From contig JAHJDP010000117.1 of the NCBI GenBank assembly GCA_018831195.1, positions 26,274 to 90,273 of the forward strand: a DNA stretch of 64,000 nucleotides, in the 5' to 3' direction. A program made the position numbers and the translations under genes. Positions 52,853-63,700 of the stretch are shown here, in pieces. How positions within the stretch are numbered: the first letter of the stretch is position 1; the number at the start of each line of letters is the position of its first letter. The notes under the pieces were generated by a model, which saw nothing but the letters and a program-made list of their open reading frames with translations, made no database searches and was not told the origin of the DNA. The DNA comes from Candidatus Eisenbacteria bacterium (GTDB lineage: Bacteria; Eisenbacteria; RBG-16-71-46; CAIMUX01; JAHJDP01).

Positions 52853-53100
52853 GGCTAAAAGAGTAGGTGATGCGGAAAGGGACTGCAATTCTTTCCCTGG
52901 CAAGCCCCCGCTTTTATGGCCCGCCCGCTCCCATTTCACCGGTTTCCAGGAACTCATTCATTGAGATGGCCGGGATTTCTGCCGATAGATAGAAAGCGGA
53001 ATTATTTGGTTTCTGTAATCTCATGGTGTACTTCAGGTTATGGGTCTAATCCGATCAAGATCCAGCACCTGGGGATGGCAAAACAATGGGAGCTTTATTC

Positions 53101-55002
53101 ATGGCCAAAGAGGCGAAGAAACGGATTGGTGAACTCCTCATCGAAATGGGTGTGATTTCAGAAGCCGATTTCACGAAAGCCCTGGAAGATCGCAAGGACC
53201 GTAAAACCCGCATTGGTGAACTCCTTATCGAGAAGGGGTTTTGCACGGACCAGGATATCGCTCTCGCCCTGGCTTCGCAGCTCGGTCTGCCCATAGTTGA
53301 TCTAAAGACCTATCCGGTCGAGCCGGCGGCCATTGAAATATTGAATGAAAAGGTTGCCATAAAACATCTTATCCTGCCACTGTCGATAGAAGGAAAATCA
53401 CTAAACATTGCGGTTGTCGATCCGTTGAATCTCGATGCAGTGGAAGATATCCGATTTATCTCCGGATTGCATATCAATCTTCACCTCACCACAAAATCCG
53501 ATATCCAGTGGGCCATTGATCGTCATTACCATATCGGATCTTCCGTCGAATCATTGGTCCAGGATATTTCTTCGGAAAAACGCGTGATTGTCCTGAAAGC
53601 GATGGAGGAGACAGAGAAGGGCATTGAGGATCTGAAGAAACGAAGCGAAGCCGCGCCCATTGTCAAAATGGTCGATATCTTGATCTCAAAGGCCGTTGAG
53701 GGAAAAGCTTCGGATATCCATGTCGAACCCACAAGGGACTCGTTGATTGTTAGGAACAGGATTGACGGCCACCTCAGGGTGAGCACAACACTTCCCAAAT
53801 GGGTGCAGGGAGCGGTGATTTCCAGAATTAAAGTCATGACGCAGCTTGATATCGCTGAGAAAAGGATGCCACAGGACGGACGTTTGCAGGTCAATGTTGG
53901 AGACACGATATGTGATTTGCGCGTATCAACTCTTCCCACAGCCTATGGTGAGAAGGTTGTTATCCGAATTCTCGATCCAAAAGGTCTGGTTGTCGGTGTT
54001 GAAAAACTGGGTTTTTCAAAGGAGAACGAACGTAGAGTCACATCGCTCATTTCCAAACCCCAGGGGATCTTTCTGCTGACAGGGCCGACCGGCACGGGCA
54101 AGACAACAACTCTGTATACCTGTCTGGCGCAGATACGCAGTGTTGAGAAGAATATTACGACTATTGAGGACCCAATCGAGTACGATCTGGAAGGCATAAA
54201 CCAGGTTGCCATCAATGAGAAGGCCGGGCTCAATTTCGCCAATACATTGAGATCGCTGTTGAGGCAGGACCCGGATGTCGTCATGGTGGGCGAGATGCGG
54301 GATCTTGAGACGGCTCAGATTGCCATGCAGGCGGCGCTGACCGGCCATCTTGTCTTCAGCACGGTGCATACGCGCAGCTGCTCGGGCACTATTACGCGGC
54401 TTCGTGAGCTGGGCATTCCATCCTACCTTGTCAGCTCTACCATAATAGGGATCGTGGCTCAAAGGCTTGTCAGGCGCATTTGCCCGGACTGTATTGAAGA
54501 AGACTCACCGGGGCCGCATGATCTTAAGAGTTTGGGAATTCCGGAGACTCATGCCCATAATAAAATATTCTACGTGGGAAAAGGCTGTCCCAAATGCAAT
54601 GGTTCGGGTTATAAGGGGAGATTGGGCGTTCATGAGGTGCTTGTCTTGAGCCCTCCGCTCAGGGATTTGATTGTTAATGATGCCAGCGAGCAGGCCATAA
54701 AAGAAGCAGCCATGGCCGAGGGGATGAAAACACTCTTGGAAGATGGAATTGATAAGGCCCTCAATGGGCAGACGACGATCTCGGAACTTCTTCGTACGGT
54801 TCATATGGATGATGATATACCGACTCTTTGTGTTCGATGCGGAACATACTTGAGGCCGGGGTTCGTTGGCTGTCCGATGTGCGGTCAACGGGTTAATCAA
54901 ACCTGCGCCTTGTGTCAAAAAACGGTTAAACCGGAATGGAATTTCTGTCCCTACTGCACGGAGAATCTTGCGGTGGCCGGGCAGAATCTGAACTCCGCCT
55001 GA
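53101..55002 (+). CDS. PilB/GspE-type secretion ATPase with MshEN motifs and C-terminal zinc ribbons
   Basis: This is a 633-residue ATPase of type IV pilus/type II secretion systems. The N-terminus has two tandem MshEN-like repeats ('RIGELLIEMGVISEADFTKALED' region and 'RIGELLIEKGFCTDQDIALALAS' region), a fold known to bind c-di-GMP in MshE. The ATPase core has Walker A 'GPTGTGKTTTLYT', Asp box 'ITTIEDPIEYDLEGINQ', Walker B 'DVVMVGEMRDLETA' and the His box 'LTGHLVFSTVHT'; the tetracysteine is 'CPDC ... CPKCNGSGYKGR'. The last ~60 residues add a double zinc ribbon ('CVRCGTYL', 'CPMCGQ', 'CALCQK', 'CPYCTE') unusual for PilB. No pilin, PilC or PilQ is nearby. ATG at 53101 has GGGAG 8-9 bases upstream. 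Confidence 0.9.
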   Translation: MAKEAKKRIGELLIEMGVISEADFTKALEDRKDRKTRIGELLIEKGFCTDQDIALALASQLGLPIVDLKTYPVEPAAIEILNEKVAIKHLILPLSIEGKSLNIAVVDPLNLDAVEDIRFISGLHINLHLTTKSDIQWAIDRHYHIGSSVESLVQDISSEKRVIVLKAMEETEKGIEDLKKRSEAAPIVKMVDILISKAVEGKASDIHVEPTRDSLIVRNRIDGHLRVSTTLPKWVQGAVISRIKVMTQLDIAEKRMPQDGRLQVNVGDTICDLRVSTLPTAYGEKVVIRILDPKGLVVGVEKLGFSKENERRVTSLISKPQGIFLLTGPTGTGKTTTLYTCLAQIRSVEKNITTIEDPIEYDLEGINQVAINEKAGLNFANTLRSLLRQDPDVVMVGEMRDLETAQIAMQAALTGHLVFSTVHTRSCSGTITRLRELGIPSYLVSSTIIGIVAQRLVRRICPDCIEEDSPGPHDLKSLGIPETHAHNKIFYVGKGCPKCNGSGYKGRLGVHEVLVLSPPLRDLIVNDASEQAIKEAAMAEGMKTLLEDGIDKALNGQTTISELLRTVHMDDDIPTLCVRCGTYLRPGFVGCPMCGQRVNQTCALCQKTVKPEWNFCPYCTENLAVAGQNLNSA

Positions 55003-55255
55003 TCTTCCGTGAGTTCCCTCCGGCCGGAACGCATGTTCTCTGACAGGAATCCTCCCAAGGTCAGTGAGGACCGCCAGAACTCATTAAATCAGCAGGTTGC
55101 GGCTTCCTCCATGGTACGCTGTTAGATTTTCCCGCCTCCCCAGTATCAGTTTATGGATATGAAAATGTTCATGAAGTTGAGGGGAATTTAACCTTTTAGA
55201 AAAGCGGCGGTGAGGCGGGGCGAACTGAAGCGCCGCAAGGGGGGAGGTCGTGACC

Positions 55256-58200
55256 ATGAGATCATCAATGAGTATTAGAGGCCTGAGCGTTTCGGTTTTA
55301 ATCGCTCTGTTATCTCTATTTGCCGGGGGCGAATCGATATTCGCCGGGGATCCGGTTGAAACCCATGGCGGATATGCCGCGTCGATCAGCGAGAGTCCAA
55401 ATTTCCGGCTGGATTCTTATATCGTTTATGAAGACGGGAGTGGTAGTTACCCGACGATTCAATCGGCGATCAATGCGGCTCAAGATGGAGATTCCGTCCT
55501 TCTCGCAGATGGCACATTTACCGGAGGGGGCAATCGCGGGATTCATTATAACGGAAAGGCGATTACGGTTCGATCGCTGAACAATGATCCGGTCAATTGC
55601 ATTATTGATTGCCAGGGCCAAGACCGCGCCTTCTGGTTTGACGGCGGTGAAGGTCGTGATTCCTATCTGAAGTATGTTACGATTCGCAATGGCCATGTCA
55701 ACAGTGACGGCGGAGGGGTTCTGATCGGCAAAGCGGGGTTTCCTCCCATCACGGAAGATGAGCCGGCACATCCCTCGATTATTGGTTGTATCCTTGAAAA
55801 CAATACCGTTTCAACTTTTGTCAATACGGTTCGCGGTGGTGGGATCGCCGGGATTGTCGGCTCCTCGCCGAGAATCGAAGATTGCATTTTTACAGGCAAT
55901 ACAACCGGCAGCATGGGGGTCGGTCAGGGGGGCGGTCTTTATCTCTATGGCGGCGTTATCCCATATAATCCCGAGATAATCGGCTGTTCGTTTCTCAATA
56001 ACGATGCTCGGACTATCGGCGGAGCCGTATTTTTGGAGGGTACTGATTCCGAGATCGATAATTGCCTTTTCTCTGAAAATACCGCTTCGATGGGCGGGGC
56101 TCTTTATGCCTATAGTGCACAGATGACGGTTGAGTATTGTACGTTTACAAGAAATAGTTCATCCACTTCCGGTGGTGCAGTCTACATTTATGGAGATACC
56201 CCGTTTGCCCCGGATTTTATAAACTGCACTTTCTATTCCAATTCATCTTATACCGGAAGCGCCTTTATGTTCCATACAAACGGCAATGCGAATATTGTAC
56301 GGACTATTGTCTCAGATGGCACCGGCGGCGTCGCCTTTGACAGGTATTTGGCTGACCCGGTGACATTGTCCTGTTGCGATGTCTATGGAAACGAAGGGGG
56401 TCCGGGATTTGTGTCCGGCCTGATTGGAGCCAGCAATAATTTCTCTGCGTTTCCGGCCTATTGCCATCCTTCAAATGATGATTTCACCCTTCGCGATATT
56501 TCTCCGTGCGCACCCGGCAACAGTCCCTGTGGCCAGCAGGTTGGAGCCTGGGGCGTTGGTTGTTCAGGGCCGATAACTCATCAGGTTTGCCCCGATGGCA
56601 CGGGTGACTTCTTGACGATTCAGGCCGGGATCGATGCGTCACAAAACGGCGATACCGTAGAGCTCTGCGATGCGATCTATGCAGGCGCCGGCAATGAAAA
56701 TATGGACTATGAGGGCAGGGCGATTACGGTGCGCTCCGCAAGTGGACACCCCGAAAATTGTATCATCGATTGCGGTGGGACCAAGCAGGGCTTTTATTTT
56801 CATAACAACGAAGATCGCACCTCCATGCTGGAAGGCGTGACAATCCGAAACGGCTATCACGTTCACAATGGTGGCGCTGTCGCCTGTTCTGCTGCGGCAC
56901 CTTCCTTTATTAATGTTTGGTTTGAAGAATGTGACAGCTATGAGGGTGGTGCGGTGATGGTTAACGGCGCCTCAAATCCATATTTCTCCGGCTGCACATT
57001 CCAGGGAAACACCGCGGATAATGGAGCAGGGCTCGCGTTTGGTGGCGGTTCCACGGGATTAGTCGAGAGATGCGAATTTGTATCGAATACGGCCGCTATC
57101 GATGCCGGTGGTTTGTGGTCCGTATTCGGGTCACCCATCGTCCGCGATTGTCATTTTGAAGCCAACCAGGCCCTGTCAGGCGGCGCTATTCAAACCCAAG
57201 GAAATCTCGATCCACAAATCACAAAGTGTATGTTCTATGGCAACAACGCTGAATATGGCGGCGCTATCGCTGCATTCTATTTTTTCTCGACGATCGATTC
57301 GTGCACATTTGTTGATAATAGAGCCGATGGCGATAATGGATGGGGCGGTGGTTTCTATCTGGGGAATGATGCGGAGGCCACTTTGGAAAATTGCACATTC
57401 TATGCCAACAGCGTCGGTGGCCCCAATAAATGCGGCGCCGGTGCTTTCGTCGATTGGGATTCCCGCCTGTTCATTCAGAATACGATCATCGCCTACAGTA
57501 CTGAAGGAGAGGCGGTCTGTTGCAATGTTAATTGCACCGCCACACTTGAATGTTGCGATGTTTACGGTAATGCCGGCGGGGACTATACGGCGTGTATCGC
57601 CACCCAGAACGGCATCAGCGGTAACATTAATTTGCCGCCGCTCTTCTGCAATGCACCCAACGGCGATTATACCCTCTCCGCCGGCTCACCCTGCGCGCCC
57701 TTTTCTCCGCCGAACCCCGAGTGCGACCTGATTGGCGCCTGGCCCATCGGCTGTGGGGGCCTGCTAAACTATGCCGATCACAATGTCGGCAATTGCCTTC
57801 TTACAATGACCGATCAGGGAATCCTTGGATTTATGGATGAAACACAAGCCGAGGGTTCCGGCTTTATTTATCCGATCACCGGGTCCAATCATCTCTATAC
57901 GGGAGGTCTCTGGGTTTCGGATGGTGAATATGTTGCAAACCGGGACTACGATAGTGACCCAGCCCGCGAGTGGGTTGTCTCTACGGCGCCCGACGGCCAT
58001 GTCGTCAGTGTGGCCGGGGTCGATCCCGATCAGATGATCCATGCAGGTTATACAGATGCCGGGGCGGTGTCACCGCACGGGCTCTATGTCCGTCAGGAAT
58101 CATGGGCTTATGCGAATGCGCCCGATGATGATTATGTGATCATTCGCACTTTTATCCACAACACCAGTGGTTCAACGATGGATGAAATGTATGCGTCCCT

Positions 58201-58930
58201 GTTCCTCGATTTCGATTTGGGTGATGGAACGGATGACACGGGCGGGATCGACCGGGCGCGCTCATTGGTCTACATGACCGATACTTCCGGTGAGTATGTG
58301 GGTTTGAGGCTGCTCGATGCCGATCAGTCTCCTGATCGCCGCGCTAATCTCACCCTGATTCACAATCCGACCTATGTCTGGCCTCAGAGTTATCTCCTCG
58401 ATGCCGACAAAATGGGGTTCCTCAGGGGAACGAATCGATCCTATATCCTAGAGGACGGCTCAACCCCTGATGACTATAGTGTTCTGGTCTCGGCGGGGCC
58501 TTTCTCACTCGCACCGGGGGACAGCAACGAAGTGACTTTTGTGGTATTGGGTGGGTCCAGTCTGGCCGACTTGCAGGCCAATTCCGATCAAGCGCAGATC
58601 CAGTTCATCGGGGATGCCGCGGGAACACCCGATCAAGAGAATCCTGCCCTGCTGACGACCTGTCTGCTGCCGAATCAGCCTAATCCTTTCAATCCCAAGA
58701 CCATGGTTCGCTTCCAGCTCTCATCGCCGGGCCAGGTCAAGCTGGCGATCTACAATGTCGGCGGCCGCAGGATCCGGTCGCTGGCCCAGGGGGCGTTTGG
58801 TGGAGGCCCGCACGCTATCATTTGGGATGGGCGGGATGATTCGGGACAACCGGTTGCGTCCGGCGTCTATTTCTCGAGATTCGAGTCAGGAAACCACAGG
58901 GAGAGCCGGCGGATGATGCTGGTCCGCTGA
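55256..58930 (+). CDS. Giant secreted right-handed beta-helix protein with sorting domain
   Basis: This is a 1224-residue exported protein with a signal peptide ('LSVSVLIALLSLFAGGESIFA'). Two homologous beta-helix domains follow (~60-440 and ~445-835), each starting with the pectate-lyase-like module 'DGSGSYPTIQSAINAAQDGD' or 'DGTGDFLTIQAGIDASQNGD' and 'NCIIDC(Q)G', so the protein arose by internal duplication. A non-helical domain (~840-1135) precedes the C-terminal 'NQPNPFNPKT ... ASGVYFSRFE' sorting domain. Carbohydrate binding or cleavage is possible, but no catalytic residues are clear. AAGGGGGGAGG precedes the ATG at 55256. It sits just before TPR-CHAT module B. Confidence 0.85.
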   Translation: MRSSMSIRGLSVSVLIALLSLFAGGESIFAGDPVETHGGYAASISESPNFRLDSYIVYEDGSGSYPTIQSAINAAQDGDSVLLADGTFTGGGNRGIHYNGKAITVRSLNNDPVNCIIDCQGQDRAFWFDGGEGRDSYLKYVTIRNGHVNSDGGGVLIGKAGFPPITEDEPAHPSIIGCILENNTVSTFVNTVRGGGIAGIVGSSPRIEDCIFTGNTTGSMGVGQGGGLYLYGGVIPYNPEIIGCSFLNNDARTIGGAVFLEGTDSEIDNCLFSENTASMGGALYAYSAQMTVEYCTFTRNSSSTSGGAVYIYGDTPFAPDFINCTFYSNSSYTGSAFMFHTNGNANIVRTIVSDGTGGVAFDRYLADPVTLSCCDVYGNEGGPGFVSGLIGASNNFSAFPAYCHPSNDDFTLRDISPCAPGNSPCGQQVGAWGVGCSGPITHQVCPDGTGDFLTIQAGIDASQNGDTVELCDAIYAGAGNENMDYEGRAITVRSASGHPENCIIDCGGTKQGFYFHNNEDRTSMLEGVTIRNGYHVHNGGAVACSAAAPSFINVWFEECDSYEGGAVMVNGASNPYFSGCTFQGNTADNGAGLAFGGGSTGLVERCEFVSNTAAIDAGGLWSVFGSPIVRDCHFEANQALSGGAIQTQGNLDPQITKCMFYGNNAEYGGAIAAFYFFSTIDSCTFVDNRADGDNGWGGGFYLGNDAEATLENCTFYANSVGGPNKCGAGAFVDWDSRLFIQNTIIAYSTEGEAVCCNVNCTATLECCDVYGNAGGDYTACIATQNGISGNINLPPLFCNAPNGDYTLSAGSPCAPFSPPNPECDLIGAWPIGCGGLLNYADHNVGNCLLTMTDQGILGFMDETQAEGSGFIYPITGSNHLYTGGLWVSDGEYVANRDYDSDPAREWVVSTAPDGHVVSVAGVDPDQMIHAGYTDAGAVSPHGLYVRQESWAYANAPDDDYVIIRTFIHNTSGSTMDEMYASLFLDFDLGDGTDDTGGIDRARSLVYMTDTSGEYVGLRLLDADQSPDRRANLTLIHNPTYVWPQSYLLDADKMGFLRGTNRSYILEDGSTPDDYSVLVSAGPFSLAPGDSNEVTFVVLGGSSLADLQANSDQAQIQFIGDAAGTPDQENPALLTTCLLPNQPNPFNPKTMVRFQLSSPGQVKLAIYNVGGRRIRSLAQGAFGGGPHAIIWDGRDDSGQPVASGVYFSRFESGNHRESRRMMLVR

Positions 58931-58956
58931 TCAGCTGATTTGTAGTGATCCCTGGA

Positions 58957-58990
58957 GAGGGCGGTTCGAGGTGAACCGCCCTCCTTGTCT
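58957..58990 (+). terminator. Rho-independent terminator after the beta-helix gene
   Basis: A perfect 11-bp stem (GAGGGCGGTTC with GAACCGCCCTC, 5-base loop) is followed by CTTGTCTTTGT. It ends transcription before module B, so module B probably has its own promoter. Confidence 0.8.
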
Positions 58991-59065
58991 TTGTCGGGAA
59001 GAATCTTCATAATCGATCCGAAGGAACTGTCCCCCCAAGCGATACCGGATGGGGAAAGGCCGGCT

Positions 59066-59857
59066 GTGCAACAAGAAACTCCAGCGGGTCATCCATCATT
59101 GGATTCACCCGCCACATCCCAGGGACCGCTTTGGCCCAAACGCCTGGAGCAGCTCTCCCGGACGCTGCGGCATCCCCAAAATAATTCTCAACAAGATCGG
59201 GATCGGGAGGCGGCATGGTTTCTTCTTAATGCCTCTATTTCCAAATACTTACGTATCCATCTCTCCCGCTTGGGAAAAGCCTCGCCTGAGGATCTGGAAG
59301 ATATCGCCTCACAAAAATCGTTAGATTTGCTCCGCAGAATCGAATCAGGGTCATGGGAGATGACGGGCAGGACCGATGGCGAAATCATGGGATTCCTGTC
59401 AAAGGCGGCCCGCAACGGCTTGTTGGATCATCTCCGTGAGAAGCGACGCCGGATTGAACCGGTGGATGAAGATCGTCCTGAATGGGATGTGGGACCCGAT
59501 ACCCTGGAGAATGCGGTTAGGACAATGAGCCCGATAGATCCCCCCGACATTCAAGTAGAGCGAAACGAATTCGCGGCTGCGCTGCGGGAATGCGCCGAGC
59601 AATTAAGCGATCGTTCCCGCAAGATCTGGTTTTTCCGGGTCTTTTGCGGACTGTCGAGCCGGGAGATTGCCTGCCATCCGGAGGTGTCGCTCAAGGCGAG
59701 CCATGTCGATGTCCTATTACAAAGGACCCGCATAATGATTCGGGATTGTATGCGACAGAAAGGTCATCATCCCCAGGAAATTCCGCCGGGGACATTTGTG
59801 GAATTATGGAAAGCATTCCGGCTTGAAGAGATCTTGAATCCGGGAGTTGGAGAGTGA
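59066..59857 (+). CDS. ECF-type RNA polymerase sigma factor, module B
   Basis: This is a ~263-residue sigma70-family protein. Region 2 reads 'LLNASISKYLRIHLSRLGKASPEDLEDIASQKSLDLLRRI' followed by 'GFLSKAARNGLLDHLREKRRRIEP'. Region 4 reads 'LRECAEQLSDRSRKIWFFRVFCGLSSREIACHPEVSLKASHVDVLLQRTRIMIRDCM', a recognisable HTH. There is no ATG near the N-terminus; the GTG at 59066 has GGGGAAAGG 6 bases upstream, while the frame reaching 58985 starts inside the preceding terminator and is rejected. Its stop overlaps the anti-sigma-like GTG. It is paralogous in context to the sigma gene at 49880, though sequence similarity is low. Confidence 0.78.
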   Translation: MQQETPAGHPSLDSPATSQGPLWPKRLEQLSRTLRHPQNNSQQDRDREAAWFLLNASISKYLRIHLSRLGKASPEDLEDIASQKSLDLLRRIESGSWEMTGRTDGEIMGFLSKAARNGLLDHLREKRRRIEPVDEDRPEWDVGPDTLENAVRTMSPIDPPDIQVERNEFAAALRECAEQLSDRSRKIWFFRVFCGLSSREIACHPEVSLKASHVDVLLQRTRIMIRDCMRQKGHHPQEIPPGTFVELWKAFRLEEILNPGVGE

Positions 59858-60699
59858 AATACCGTACCGACAATCAGAGTACCGGCGGAAGTTCCGGTCA
59901 CCTGAGGGAGGATCTCCTCCTGGATTTGTTACACAATCTGCTACCGAAAGCAGAGAGGGATATGGCCCTATCCCATTTGTCGGTTTGTTCACAGTGCGAG
60001 TCTGAATTTCAGGAAATGGTGAGCCGCCGGGAGCGGCTCAGGGCGATGGCGAAATTGACGACCAACGCCGCCGGCGAGATCGAGCTTCAAACACGATCCG
60101 GATCGGACCCGGTTAAGTGCGGGGAGGCCGCTTCACAACCGGTTTCCGATCAGATTTCCCGCACTTGGAAGGGTCTCCTATCCATCCTCAAGCGCCCTCG
60201 AAATCAGTTCGGCGCGGCTCTCGTTGTCGCCACAGCGGCTCTCCTGCTTGTCATTTGGTCTCAGCATGAGGACGCAGATACCGCATCGGATCTTTATTGG
60301 CTGCCTCGATCAAGTCAGGAAATGCAATTTCGCTCGGGGTCCGGAGATGCCATCCATGAGATTCTCGCGGATGGACTCGATGCCTATGCACACCGGGATT
60401 TAAAATCGGCGATCCAGCATCTTGAGAGTGCTCAGGCGATGGGTCATCTGGAAACGGTGCGAAAAGTCTATCTTGGCAGCGCTCTGGCCATGAGCAGAAG
60501 ATATGGTGAGGCCGCGGAGCTGTTGAATTCAGTATCAAGCCGCTCGCTGCCGGATCCATGGGGCAGCGAGGCGCGTTGGACTCTCTATATCGCCTTAAAG
60601 AAATCCGGCCGGACATCCCTCGCGGATTCCCTATTGAATGTGTTGGCTGCGGAAACAGGCGCCATCGGTGACCGGGCGCGTCAATTGATGCAGCCATAA
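59854..60699 (+). CDS. zf-HC2 anti-sigma-like membrane protein with TPR-like C-terminus, module B
   Basis: This 281-residue protein mirrors the module A anti-sigma-like protein. It has an N-terminal ZAS zinc finger ('ALSHLSVCSQCESEFQEM', H-x3-C-x2-C), a membrane segment at ~112-130 ('FGAALVVATAALLLVIWS') and an extracytoplasmic helical TPR-like region (~160-281; 'LADGLDAYAHRDLKSAIQHLESAQAMG', 'YLGSALAMSRRYGEAAELLNS'). GTG start coupled to the sigma stop. It ends 32 bases before the TPR-CHAT gene on the same strand, so sigma, anti-sigma and protease form one operon. Confidence 0.8.
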   Translation: MKYRTDNQSTGGSSGHLREDLLLDLLHNLLPKAERDMALSHLSVCSQCESEFQEMVSRRERLRAMAKLTTNAAGEIELQTRSGSDPVKCGEAASQPVSDQISRTWKGLLSILKRPRNQFGAALVVATAALLLVIWSQHEDADTASDLYWLPRSSQEMQFRSGSGDAIHEILADGLDAYAHRDLKSAIQHLESAQAMGHLETVRKVYLGSALAMSRRYGEAAELLNSVSSRSLPDPWGSEARWTLYIALKKSGRTSLADSLLNVLAAETGAIGDRARQLMQP

Positions 60700-60731
60700 A
60701 ACTGACCTTTGCCCAACCAGGAGGTGTCACC

Positions 60732-63700
60732 ATGCGCTATGGCTCCACATGGGTCAGCCTCCTTTTGTTGCTGTGCGGGCTATATGCCCCCTGCTCCATC
60801 TCAATCAGTTATGCCGATGAGGAATCCACCGGGAATGCCGGCAGGACGCAGGATCCGGACTCCTTGATCAAAGGGATTGCCGGTCTGCGCGTGGACGCAA
60901 GATATGATGAGGCGTTGATCCAGGCCCGCGAACTCACCCGACTTCTTGCCGACGATCCGGCGGCAAAACCATGGAGAAAAATCGACGCCGAGTGGCTTTT
61001 GAAAACATTGGAGCAGATAACAACCCTGTCGAAGGAGGATCAGGAGGAGCTTTCCGAAGCGGATGGTTTGGTGACTGATATCGAGGATTATTGGAGTGGT
61101 GGTGAGTATGCGAAAGGAGTCACCGCTGCCGAACGGCAGTTGCAGATTTATCGACGCCATTTTGGGGATGCGCATCCTGAGATAGCCCGAAGTCTCAATA
61201 GGCTGGCGCTCTGTCTTTTCGATCTGGGGGATCATGCCCGCGCCGAGGAATTCTATCATGAGGCCTTGAATATGAGTGTTGAGTTGCTCGGGAGAGAGCA
61301 TCCCGATGTTGCGGAGGTTGATTCTAATCTGGGTTGGCTGGCTTATATCCAAACCGATTATCGGCAGGCTGAGCAATTCCATCTTGAGGCGCTGACCCTC
61401 CGCAGGGAGGTCTTCGGCGAAGAACATGACAGGACGGCGATGAGTTTGAGTGATCTGGCGGCTGTCTATTGGAGGGAGGGTGACTTCGCCAAGGCGGAGC
61501 CTCTCTTGAGGGATGCCGTAGCGAAGTGCCGGAAGCGGGTCGGAAATGAACACGAAGACACGGCGACGCTGTTGTACAATTTGGCTTGCCTTCTTATGGA
61601 TCAGGGAGATTATAGCGCGGCAGAATCACTTTATCGTGAAACTCTGGCGATCCGTCGAAAGCAGATGGGAGAAGACAGTCCGCGCGTCGCCAGCTGTTTA
61701 AAAGCTCTGGCAACACTTCTTTACCGGAAGGGAGATTATGAAGCGGGGGAGCCGATCCTCCAAGAAGCTCTGGAAATGAACAGGAGGCGGCTGGGTGAAG
61801 ATCATCTCGAGATCGCCTCCAACAGGAAGAGCCTGGCTTCATTCCGCCGGCAAAAAGGAGACTACGGCGGTGCCATTGAGCTGTTAAACCTGGCCATCCC
61901 CTCCCTGGTAAGAATTCTGGGCGAAGAACACCCCAAAGTCGCGGCGGCATATGATGCCTTGGGTTGTTGCCTTGGGAGTCAACACCGGTATGCCGAAGCT
62001 GAGGTCGATTTCGCCAGAGCGCTGGAGATGTTCCGCAAGTTGCTGGGAGAAGAACATCCAAAGGTGGCGATGGTCCTGAATGATATGGCGATCAATGACT
62101 TGGCTCAGGGGCGCTATCAGGAGGCGGAAACAGCCTTTAAGCAGGCAGCGGATGTGTTTGAGACGGCGCGGCTCCGAGCTGGAGAAGGTCTTACCCGCGC
62201 CCGTTTTCAAGAATCCCCTTACACTCGCCTCGCCGCGACCCGGTTGCGTCTCGGTGATCCGATGGGCGCCTGGCGCGCCGCGGAGAGGGGATTGGGACGT
62301 GCTTTGGCGGATCTGCTCATCGCCACTGGACAGCGGACCCTGACTCCTTTTGAAATCGCTACACAGGATTCCCTGAATGGTGAACTCGGCCGGCTGGAAA
62401 GACAACTCGAGGCGCTTGGAAAGACATGTGAGACAGACTCCACGGGTGAGAAGCTCGGGGAGTTCAACGAGAAACGCACTCAGCTTCTCTATACGGAAGC
62501 CGCTTGGAGCGCATTTCAGCGCGGGATCGCCTCGAGGTATCCTGTGACCGAGGGGCAGGTTTTCCCCTTGGAGCGGATCCAGCGCGGGCTTGATGATGAG
62601 ACGGCGATACTCGGGTGGCTCCACACTGAAATGGAGGAAAAGACTTTTGATTCTTGGGGCTATCTCATCCGGCATTCCGGCCCGGTCACTTGGATTGAAA
62701 TAAAGGGGGCGGATGATGTTGTCGATCCGAAAGAGCCGACGGCATTCGATTTTCATGAAGCCTTGATCATTGCGGCTTCCTGGCCCTTCAGGGTCACGGA
62801 GGTTGAGCGTATTGAAGCTGATGCCCAAGCGATTTGTGAAAGATGGATCGATCCCTTCTCGGAATGTCTTACTGATATTAAAAACCTAGTCATTATACCT
62901 ACAGGACCGATGCTCGGTATTCCTATTGAGGCCCTGAAAGATCATGGTGGGAGATTTATTGGAGATCGGTACGCTGTCTCTTACGCCCCTTCGGCGACAA
63001 TCTATACCTGGCTGCAAGAAATGGGGAAAAGAAATTCAGACCGGCCATCCCACAAGGCCCTTCTCGTCGGCGATCCGCCTTTTACATTAGATCAGCTCGC
63101 CGCAATGGAAAATCAAGAGAAGGAACCGGTCTATTTCTCGGTGCGCGATATCCCAGTTGATTTGCCGGTGCTGCGGGGAATGCTTGCCGGGAATCAGGAA
63201 GCGCTGGCCTCTCTACCACGCCTGCCGGGAACGCGTGAGGAAGTCAAGAGAGTCGCATCTGTTCTCCCTGATGCCATGACACTCATCGGCCCTGACGCCA
63301 CGGAACAGGAAATCGTTGATCTGGCCTCATCGGGCGCCCTTGGCGAGTTCGATCTTCTCCATTTCGCGACCCACACTCTGATGGATGATGAACAACCGGA
63401 ACGTTCCGCACTCGTCTTGTCCCTGGTCAATCTTCCAGACCCACTGGAAACGACAATGGAGGGGAAGAGAATCTACGACGGGCTGGTCACTTTGGAAGAG
63501 ATTGTTCGTGAATGGGACCTGGAAGCCGATCTTGTGGTGCTGTCGGGTTGCCAGACCGCTCTCGGCGGGAAAATGGCGGGGGAAGGATTTATTGGTCTGG
63601 CATATGCTGTATTGCAGGCCGGAGCTCGAAGTGTATTGGTGAGTCTTTGGAGGGTTGAAGATACAGCGACTTCGCTTCTCATGGGGCGCTTTTATGAAAA

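Noticed and set aside
58985..59065. Longer N-terminus for the module B sigma factor starting at TTG 58985
   Set aside because: That start lies in the tail of the preceding terminator; a GTG with a good ribosome site follows at 59066.
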